Shown: positions 1 through 4,865 of the stretch, in pieces | How the letters are laid out: each line of letters opens with the position of its first letter | Position numbering within the stretch: the first letter of the stretch is position 1 | Source: Deltaproteobacteria bacterium | GTDB taxonomy: Bacteria > Myxococcota_A > Polyangia > Haliangiales > Haliangiaceae | DNA: 5,561 bases | Assembly: GCA_013813945.1 (NCBI GenBank) | Contig: JACCQV010000404.1 | Coordinates: forward strand, 1-5,561 | Reading direction: 5' to 3' | Made by a program: the position numbers and the translations under genes | The notes under the pieces: generated by a model | What the model saw: the letters and a program-made list of their open reading frames with translations, nothing else | Databases searched by the model: none | What the model was told of the DNA's origin: nothing

Positions 1-228
1 AGCTGCCCGAGCACCGGGTCCTCCGGGGCGGTGGGACGCGGTCGCGACGCGCCACCGCTACATCCAAGGAATGCGAGCCACACCCAGGCCGGTCTCATTC
101 ACGGCTAGGGTAACCAACGCCTGCCCGTGCTACCACCAGGCAAGTCAACGACTTCCGCGTATGAATCCCGGCACCACGCCGTGCGTCGAACCTGCACGGT
201 GCCTGTTGGGCACTCTGGAGAACGAGAT
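1..228. other. Leader region with no recognisable gene
   Basis: No reading frame here resembles a known protein. One frame runs open from the left edge to a TAG at 106-108 and another to a TAA near 117, so the 3' end of an upstream gene cannot be excluded, but neither translation is recognisable. The promoter of the downstream LolA pair should lie here or further left; I see no convincing -35/-10 pair. An open GTG-started extension of the LolA frame begins at 127, but its translation is rich in Arg, Ser and His with no signal-peptide character. Confidence 0.5.
217..220 (+). promoter_or_regulatory. Ribosome binding site deciding the start of the first LolA-like gene
   Basis: GGAG lies 8 bases before the ATG at 229. 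This is why the ATG at 229 is preferred over the in-frame GTG codons at 127 and 181, neither of which was seen to have a comparable purine-rich site. Confidence 0.55.
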
Positions 229-1062
229 ATGGACCTCATCGGACTACTGACTCGGACGTTCCTCGGGTTTGCCAACCCGGCCCCGGCTCCCGTTCAACAC
301 GTCGTGACGATCCCGCTCGTCGCCACGCCGACGGCGGTCGCCACCACGCCTGCATCGGCCAACGAGGTCGTCGACAAGGTCCAGAAGTTCTACGCGAGCA
401 TCAACCAGGTCAGCGCGCAGTTCCGCCAGGCGGTCACCTACGACACCTTCGGTAGCACCAAGACCAGCGATGGCACGATGTTCATCCAGAAGCCCGGCAA
501 GATGCGCTGGGATTATCTCGAGAAGAAGAAGACGAACACGGTCGTCAAGAAGAGCTTCATCTCGAACGGCTCGTACCTCTACATGGTCGAGCACGACAAC
601 AAGCAGGTCATGAAGAAGAACCTCGCGCAGGATCTGATGCCGGTCGCGGTGTCGTTCCTGTACGGCAAGGGTGATCTCAAGGCCGAGTTCAGCTCGGAGC
701 TCGACAAGAGCGGCAAGTACGGCTCGAAGGAGGACCTCGTCCTCAAGCTGACGCCGAAGAAGCCGTCCGCGCAGTACAAGAACCTGTACCTCGTGGTCTC
801 GGCCAGGGACTTCCACGTCACCCAGTCGGTGATCATCGACTCGTCGAACAACGTGAACCACTTCCGGTTCTTCGCGCCCGACTTCCAGAAGCCGATCAAG
901 GCGAGCTGGTTCGAGTTCGACGAGCGCAGCGTGAAGAACTATCGCGTCGTCGATGCGGATCAGCAGCAGAACCCGGGCGCCTCCGGTCCAGGCGTGGAGG
1001 GTCCGCCCTCGCTTGCGCCCAAGACGCCCGCGCCTGCGCCCGCGCCTGCGCCGAAGAAGTGA
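229..1062 (+). CDS. LolA-family outer-membrane lipoprotein carrier, first of a tandem pair
   Basis: LolA is a periplasmic chaperone that takes lipoproteins from the LolCDE transporter to the outer membrane. The product is 277 residues from the ATG at 229. The LolA domain covers roughly residues 45-242: VSAQFRQ near 61, a G-T-x-F-I-x-KPGKMRWDY block at 82-96, the KSFISNG strand at 108-114, the MPVAVSFL segment at 137-144, and a DSSNNVNHFRF strand ending at about residue 214. Lys88 stands where E. coli LolA has Arg43 (the KRP motif). The tail, about 243-277, is Pro/Ala-rich and ends in PAPAPAPKK. The N-terminus is odd: it has no basic start and only a broken hydrophobic stretch, although ASA|N at 42-45 could be a signal peptidase site. 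It overlaps the next gene by one base and is clearly paralogous to it. The family call is firm; true LolA function rather than a LolA-like role is inferred. Confidence 0.85.
   Translation: MDLIGLLTRTFLGFANPAPAPVQHVVTIPLVATPTAVATTPASANEVVDKVQKFYASINQVSAQFRQAVTYDTFGSTKTSDGTMFIQKPGKMRWDYLEKKKTNTVVKKSFISNGSYLYMVEHDNKQVMKKNLAQDLMPVAVSFLYGKGDLKAEFSSELDKSGKYGSKEDLVLKLTPKKPSAQYKNLYLVVSARDFHVTQSVIIDSSNNVNHFRFFAPDFQKPIKASWFEFDERSVKNYRVVDADQQQNPGASGPGVEGPPSLAPKTPAPAPAPAPKK
1029..1052 (+). repeat. Exact 12-bp tandem duplication in the Pro/Ala tail
   Basis: The 12-mer CGCGCCTGCGCC occurs twice in direct succession inside the 3' end of the first LolA-like gene and encodes part of its PAPAPA tail. Such a repeat could change tail length by slippage in steps of four residues without shifting the frame. 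The function of the tail is unknown. Confidence 0.8.
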
Positions 1063-1817
1063 TGCGCGCGCTGCTTGCCCTGGCGATCGTGCTCGCTCCG
1101 GGAATCGCCGCCGCGCAGCCCGCGTGGGCGAAGCTGAGCGCACCCGAGGTGCTCGCGAAAGTCGACGCGACCTACGCGAGCGCCAAGGGGGTCTCGGCCA
1201 GCTTCACGCAGACCGTCGTCAACACCACGTTCGGCACGACCACCGTCAGCACCGGCACGGTGTACGTCGCGCGGCCCGACAAGATGCGATGGGACTACAC
1301 GACCAAGAAGCAGTCTCTCGACAAGTCGTTCATCTTCGACGGGACCACGCTGTGGGTCGTGGAGCCTGCGAATCGACAGGTGCTCAAGCACACCGTGGTG
1401 TCGGGCACGATGCCGGCAGCGATCTCGTTCCTCACCGGCGGTGGAGGGCTCACGAAGGAGTTCACGGCCAAGGCGCCTTCTGCTCCGAACCAGCACGTAC
1501 CCGGCGCGGTGGTGATCGAGCTGTCGCCGAAGCAGCCGACGGCCCAGTACACACGGCTCTTGCTCGTGATCGATCCAACCGCCTGGACGGTCGCGCGATC
1601 GATCGTGACCGACGCCAACGGCGCTTCGAACACGTTCGAGTTCGCTGGCGTGAACTTGAAGGCCAAGCACAACGCGAGCATCTTCCAGTTCAACCCGCAG
1701 CGAGTTCCGACATACAAGGTCGTCACCGTCGCGCCGCCCGCTGCGTCACCGACGACCTCCAAGAAGCTACCGGCACCAGCGCCGGCGAAGTCGCCCGCTC
1801 CTGCACCGAAGAACTAG
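1062..1817 (+). CDS. LolA-family outer-membrane lipoprotein carrier, second of a tandem pair
   Basis: The product is 251 residues from the ATG at 1062. A GTG at 1059 adds one Met and overlaps the upstream gene by four bases; either start implies translational coupling, with GAAGAAG at 1053-1059 as a weak ribosome site. It has a clean signal peptide (MRALLALAIVLAPGIAAA, cleavage near residues 18-19), so the protein is periplasmic. LolA landmarks: VSASFTQ at 44-50, GTVYVARPDKMRWDY at 65-79 with Arg71 aligned to E. coli Arg43, KSFIFDG at 88-94, MPAAISFL at 117-124, and DANGASNTFEF through IFQFNPQRVPTYKVV at 184-221. About half the residues match the upstream paralogue over the first ~56 positions of the domain. 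The tail, about 222-251, is Pro/Ala/Lys-rich, as in the paralogue. With its signal peptide and conserved Arg, this is the better candidate for the working LolA of the pair, but that is inference. Confidence 0.88.
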   Translation: MRALLALAIVLAPGIAAAQPAWAKLSAPEVLAKVDATYASAKGVSASFTQTVVNTTFGTTTVSTGTVYVARPDKMRWDYTTKKQSLDKSFIFDGTTLWVVEPANRQVLKHTVVSGTMPAAISFLTGGGGLTKEFTAKAPSAPNQHVPGAVVIELSPKQPTAQYTRLLLVIDPTAWTVARSIVTDANGASNTFEFAGVNLKAKHNASIFQFNPQRVPTYKVVTVAPPAASPTTSKKLPAPAPAKSPAPAPKN

Positions 1818-1835
1818 TCGAGATCGTCGCCGCAC

Positions 1836-1850
1836 CGCGTTCGGCACGCG
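1836..1850. terminator. Weak hairpin between convergent genes
   Basis: CGCGT and ACGCG form a 5-bp stem around a 5-base loop, 18 bases after the LolA stop and between two convergent genes. There is no run of T on either side, so it is at best a weak or factor-dependent terminator. The rest of the 95-base gap shows nothing stronger. Confidence 0.2.
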
Positions 1851-1912
1851 TTGATTGAGGCGATACATGCCCGAGGGACGACGCCAACGAGAGGTACGCC
1901 ATCGATCGGGCT

Positions 1913-3226
1913 TCAGCTTGCTGGCTTGGGGCACCGACGAAGCGCCTCGCGGATCACCATCGCGATCTCGGATCGCGCGCCCACGTGGGCGCACGCCTCG
2001 TCGACAGCGGCCCGCGCGATTCCCGGCTTCCATCCAAGGCCGACCAGCGCATCGCGCGCTTGCGTCCGCACGACCGCGTCGTCCAGTCGCATCGCGCCCA
2101 CGGGAGTACGGTTCGATACGATCGGACCGACCGGGGCGAGATGATCGTGACACCGCACGGTTTCGAGCTGATCGGGAGCCGTGCCGCGGATCGTCAACTT
2201 CCCCGCGTGGTGCGCGGCGTGGCATGCCGAGCATCGCAACGTCAGATTCCACGGATCGTGTGTGCCGCCATTGGTGCGCGCGATGACGTGGTGGATCTCG
2301 AGCCCACGCGCGGATCGGCAGCCCGGCGTCTGGCAGCGTCCGTGATCGCGACGCCACACGAACCGCGCGACTGCGGGCGGGATGTCCTGGTACGCGCGAG
2401 CGGGCCGATCGCCGTCCAGCGAGCCCAGGTGCTGTGCGTCGCAACGCGCACGCTCGACGGTGCCGGCATCAATCGGGACCTGCACGCCCGCACCCTCTTG
2501 CCAGCCCTGATCGCACCGCTCGCAGACGACCACCGCGATCTGGAACTTCGCGCGCCCCGTGGGTTCGCCCTCCGCCGCTCCCTCGAGCGCAGCGTTGCAC
2601 AGCGCAGCAATGAGCTCGTCCTCGTCCAGGTGGCGGCCGTGTTCCTCATCGAGGGCGAGCGTGGCTTGCCGCAGGAGTGCGAAGGTCGCCGGCGACAGCT
2701 TGTAGCGGACGTCGTGACTGCGGATCTCTGGATCCGCCGGGTCGTCTGGATGATCGCCCAGCGCATGGCCGGCCACGAGCTCCTCGAGCTCGCGCTGGTT
2801 CTTGCCGGTAGCGGCCTCGAGCCACACCGCCTCGGTCTCCGGCGTCGCGACGCGGACCAGCTCGCGAACGGCCGAGAACGTCAGCCCATCCAGCTCGCCG
2901 AGCGACTCCGTCAGGACCGGGAGGTGTGCGAGCGCCCTCGCGACCCGCAGCCGATCCTGCGCGGTGCGGGGTGCGTACCCGAGCACGCGCTCCATGTAGT
3001 CGAGGATCGAGACCATGCCGAGTGGCTTCCAGATCTGCAGGCGCTCTGCCTCGCGCAGCCAGAATGCTTCATTCGCGTCGAGCGCAGCTCGCCGGCGCGC
3101 GTTGGCGTGAAGGTGACCGTGAACCTCGCGCCAGTCGAGCTGCTGTGCCCCCGTGGGCGCCGCACGGACCAGCGTGACCATCGATTGCTCCTCGTACCCC
3201 ACGTCCCGCGATCCATCACGCAGCAT
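1913..3226 (-). CDS. HNH endonuclease domain protein with DUF222-like N-terminus and RuvA-like C-terminus
   Basis: The product is 437 residues, probably a DNA-cutting enzyme of the large 13E12/DUF222-like HNH group; its biological role is not established. Residues ~30-215 are helical and carry this group's style of sequence (RTAQDRLRVARALAHLP at 87-103, FSAVRELVRVATPETEAVW at 117-135). A middle part has C235-x2-C238 and C262/H266. The HNH module spans about 281-347: zinc cysteines C298, C303, C332 and C335, His-His at 312-313, Asn327, His336 and His339-340; all key residues are present. Residues ~382-431 (ALVGLGWKPGIARAAVDEAC, then IREALRR) resemble the UBA-like domain III of RuvA. The gene is convergent with the LolA pair. 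The start is ambiguous: ATG codons at 3226 and 3181 each have a GAGGAG site; the shorter form has 422 residues. The HNH call is firm, the RuvA-like tail likely. Confidence 0.85.
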   Translation of the reverse strand: MLRDGSRDVGYEEQSMVTLVRAAPTGAQQLDWREVHGHLHANARRRAALDANEAFWLREAERLQIWKPLGMVSILDYMERVLGYAPRTAQDRLRVARALAHLPVLTESLGELDGLTFSAVRELVRVATPETEAVWLEAATGKNQRELEELVAGHALGDHPDDPADPEIRSHDVRYKLSPATFALLRQATLALDEEHGRHLDEDELIAALCNAALEGAAEGEPTGRAKFQIAVVVCERCDQGWQEGAGVQVPIDAGTVERARCDAQHLGSLDGDRPARAYQDIPPAVARFVWRRDHGRCQTPGCRSARGLEIHHVIARTNGGTHDPWNLTLRCSACHAAHHAGKLTIRGTAPDQLETVRCHDHLAPVGPIVSNRTPVGAMRLDDAVVRTQARDALVGLGWKPGIARAAVDEACAHVGARSEIAMVIREALRRCPKPAS

Positions 3227-3240
3227 TGTCCACGCTCCTC
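3188..3240 (-). promoter_or_regulatory. Two GAGGAG ribosome sites serving alternative starts of the HNH gene
   Basis: On the - strand GAGGAG at 3240-3235 sits 8 bases before the ATG at 3226, and a second GAGGAG at 3193-3188 sits 6 bases before the in-frame ATG at 3181. Both spacings are good, so the sequence cannot decide between a 437- and a 422-residue product; both could be made. Confidence 0.6.
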
Positions 3241-3313
3241 GTCTGTTTCGAACTTCTCGAATACCACGCGAAAATTGGAGACGACGTCCTGCGTCTGGAA
3301 CGACGAAGAGCGT

Positions 3314-3328
3314 TTTCTCGTCGAGAAA
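3314..3328. promoter_or_regulatory. Perfect palindrome, possible operator upstream of the HNH gene
   Basis: TTTCTCG and CGAGAAA form a perfect 7-bp inverted repeat around a single T, about 90 bases before the HNH start. The size and position suit a dimeric repressor site. No matching regulator lies in the window, and the site does not match a LexA box that I recognise. Confidence 0.25.
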
Positions 3329-3501
3329 GTGGCATCGGGTGCTCGACGCGCGGAGCGCACACGCGAGCGCGCCATGGTGCAGATCAGTGCAGACTCCGCG
3401 AGTACGTCGCGTGGACGACGGAAAAGCACGTCAACGAAAATCGTCGCAAATCGTACAGAAGTCATCGGTTGGCCGTCGCGATGCCATCGGTAGTCCGTCA
3501 C

Positions 3502-3545
3502 GTCACTACCGTCACAACGTCACCACCGTCACCACCGTCATCGGT
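3502..3545. repeat. 9-bp GTCA-type tandem repeat
   Basis: Five units lie head to tail: GTCACTACC, GTCACAAC (one base short), GTCACCACC, GTCACCACC, GTCATCGGT. GTCA occurs 11 times between 3497 and 3599, so the array fades into scattered copies on its right. The last unit also occurs alone at 3461-3469. Read on the - strand the unit is GGTGGTGAC. It may be a slippage product or a cluster of protein binding sites; nothing in the sequence decides. Confidence 0.7.
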
Positions 3546-3740
3546 CAGCACGCGCCACGTCGGCGGTCAGTCGTCACCGACGTCAGCGATAAGCCGTCAG
3601 CGATGAGTTGGCTTGCATCCGCGGCGTTCGACCACGTCTTCCCATCAGCACTCTCGTCTGGGGTTCGCGGTCCTTCGCCGGGTTCTGTCGCGCGGCGGTC
3701 AGCGTCGCTCTCTCCGTGTGACCAGCGCGATCGCCGAGAC

Positions 3741-3820
3741 GCCCGCGTCCTTCGTCGCTTCCCCTCCGGAGCCTTCGCCCGTTCGCGCTCTGCTTCAGGT
3801 CGGTCGCGCGTGCGCGGTGC
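3741..3820. repeat. Long repeat, copy 1
   Basis: This 80-base stretch matches 4011-4090 without gaps at 71 of 80 positions. Six of the nine differences fall in one codon phase. In the matching - strand frame the two copies read almost alike: APRTR, D or E, RP, two variable residues, ERERA, K or E, AP, E or D, GKRRRTRA. Most changes are silent or swap Asp and Glu. The same frame stays open in copy 1 from 3853 down to 3545. After the repeat core comes GCTCCGAGCA, which also follows copy 3. Confidence 0.75.
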
Positions 3821-4010
3821 TCCGAGCAAGGTGCAGCCAGCCGCGATGAGCAACGCCGGTGCCCGAGCGCAGCTCTGGCCGTGACAGCTAGGCTCCGTAA
3901 CTTGCCTGACGCAAGAACGGGATCCTCGAGGTTCGCACTACGCCCAAGTGCACTGCAGCTCGGGGCGCGTCGATGACCCGCGCCGTGCCTTCATTCACGA
4001 CCGTTGCCGC

Positions 4011-4090
4011 GCCCGCGTCCTTCGTCTCTTCCCGTCTGGAGCCTCTGCTCGTTCGCGCTCTACGTCAGGTCGTTCGCGCGTGCGCGGTGC
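4011..4090. repeat. Long repeat, copy 2
   Basis: It is the partner of 3741-3820 at an offset of exactly 270 bases (90 codons). On the - strand it lies inside a 35-codon ATG frame (4102 to 3995, stop TGA) that codes for an arginine-rich peptide ending RRRTRARQRS. The ATG has only a closely adjacent GGACAGG as a possible ribosome site, so this is not called as a gene. Confidence 0.75.
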
Positions 4091-4102
4091 GTGATGGTTC
4101 AT

Positions 4103-4157
4103 CCTGTCCGGATCCTCTGCTCGCTGACGTTCCAGGCCATTCGCGCGTGCGCGGTGC
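4103..4157. repeat. Long repeat, shortened copy 3
   Basis: It aligns with 4032-4090 of copy 2. The shared ends are a TCCTCTGCTCG-like block and the exact right end TTCGCGCGTGCGCGGTGC. The middle is 5 bases shorter net, so the - strand frame shared by copies 1 and 2 is broken here. The right end GCGCGGTGC is partly re-duplicated before GCTCCGAGCA. Confidence 0.6.
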
Positions 4158-4292
4158 GCGGTCGCTCCGAGCAGCTGGTTCGAGCCCGGGAAGCAGCGTG
4201 AACAACCACCGCATGGTCGACCGGATCATGAAGAACACACGGGAAGCGCCGATGCGCCGTCGAGGGTCCGCTGTCGCTCGCTCTGTGAACGG

Positions 4293-4310
4293 CGGCGCGT
4301 TGCCACGCCG
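4293..4310 (-). terminator. Hairpin with GCAA tetraloop after the lipoprotein gene
   Basis: Read on the - strand, CGGCGTG-GCAA-CGCGCCG forms a 7-bp stem with one G-T pair, closed by a GNRA-type loop, 13 bases beyond the lipoprotein stop. Its position suits a transcription end or an mRNA 3'-end stabiliser. No T-run follows, so it is not a classic intrinsic terminator. Confidence 0.35.
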
Positions 4311-4323
4311 AAGAAGTAGCTCG

Positions 4324-4851
4324 CTACGTCTTGTTCACGCCGCAGAACACACCGCTGAACTTCCCCACGATCGCCACCTTCTTGCCGCTGTAGGTCCCGG
4401 CGTTCGGTGTGAACGAGATCGGCTCGCGCACGCAGATGTCGAGGTCGTCGCCGACCTTCTCGGGCGTCCGGTCGAGCGTGATCTTGCCCTCGACCTGCGT
4501 GAAGGCGTCGATCCCGACACCCGGTGCCGCGCCGTGCCACGCACGGACATTGATCTCGCCCTCCTCCTGCGTGTGACGCAGCGCGAGCGTGTCCTCGCAC
4601 GTTGTCTTGTCGTGGTTGTAGAGCTGGACCATGTGCGTCGTGTAGCCCGCATTCATCAGCGTCACGCCCTTGCCGTGGCCGAGGCCCGCGATCGGTGCGC
4701 CGTCGAGGGTGACCGAGAGCGGTGGGCACGCCTGAACCCCACCGAGCGCGACCGCCGGTGGAGTCTGAGGAACCCGCTCGGCATCACCGCTCTTGTCCTT
4801 GCCGCACGCGAGCACGCACAGCGTGAGGCCGATCGCCGCGAGCTTCGTCAT
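4324..4851 (-). CDS. Small lipoprotein with four conserved-looking cysteines, function unknown
   Basis: The product is 175 residues and I do not recognise its family. The N-terminus MTKLAAIGLTLCVLAC has a basic-hydrophobic signal and a lipobox (VLAC) with Cys16 as the lipidated residue. Residue +2 is Gly, not the Asp that retains lipoproteins in the inner membrane of E. coli, so outer-membrane sorting by a Lol system is plausible. A short polar linker (17-35) precedes a folded part with Cys42, Cys85, Cys140 and Cys170, enough for two disulfides. The C-terminal half looks like beta strands (GKITLDR, DDLDICV, GKKVAIVGKFSGVFCG). It starts 14 bases after the stop of the YidD-like gene, so the two probably share a transcript; no strong ribosome site is seen. 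The lipoprotein call is good, the role unknown. Confidence 0.78.
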   Translation of the reverse strand: MTKLAAIGLTLCVLACGKDKSGDAERVPQTPPAVALGGVQACPPLSVTLDGAPIAGLGHGKGVTLMNAGYTTHMVQLYNHDKTTCEDTLALRHTQEEGEINVRAWHGAAPGVGIDAFTQVEGKITLDRTPEKVGDDLDICVREPISFTPNAGTYSGKKVAIVGKFSGVFCGVNKT

Positions 4852-4865
4852 CCGTCGACGCTAGC

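Larger units (their letters stand above)
3227..4323. other. Gene-poor region of about 1.1 kb with repeats
   Basis: No reading frame here is recognisable. The part next to the HNH gene (about 3241-3480) is visibly richer in A/T than its surroundings and should hold the HNH promoter, but I cannot fix a -35/-10 pair. Further right come GTCA-type tandem repeats and three copies of a longer repeat, listed separately. A small hairpin (CTTGC-CTGAC-GCAAG, 3901-3915) has no T-run. A - strand frame at 3545-3853 and a 35-codon - strand frame at 3995-4102 are open through two of the long repeats; neither is supported enough to be called a gene. Confidence 0.55.

Noticed and set aside
160..215. Possible tRNA T-arm on the - strand (GGTTCGA with flanking GTGCA and CGCAC)
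   Set aside because: The arm has a mismatch, and no acceptor, D-arm or anticodon arm can be found at the right distance.
127..228. Extended N-terminus of the first LolA-like gene starting at GTG 127 (or GTG 181)
   Set aside because: The extension is Arg/Ser/His-rich with no export signal, while the ATG at 229 has a GGAG at 8 bases.
206..233. TTGGGC and TATGGA as a promoter with 16-base spacing
   Set aside because: The would-be -10 overlaps the start codon of the LolA-like gene.
953..1858. 301-codon open frame on the + strand
   Set aside because: It runs over both LolA-like genes in another frame and has no recognisable domain.
1985..3493. 502-codon open frame on the + strand
   Set aside because: It lies antisense to the HNH gene, whose frame has all HNH residues; the + strand translation is low-complexity Arg-rich, as expected of a shadow in GC-rich DNA.
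3497..3599. iteron-type replication origin
   Set aside because: The units are only 9 bp, no replication initiator gene or A/T-rich melting region lies beside them, and the context is chromosomal in style.
3545..3853. 102-codon - strand frame starting MLIAAGCTLLG, resembling a short lipoprotein signal
   Set aside because: It starts at TTG without a ribosome site, has no basic N-terminus and no recognisable mature part; it is kept only as part of the repeat finding.
3741..4157. CRISPR-like array
   Set aside because: There are only three copies, unevenly spaced (270 and 67 bases), of unequal length and with many differences, which is not a CRISPR pattern.
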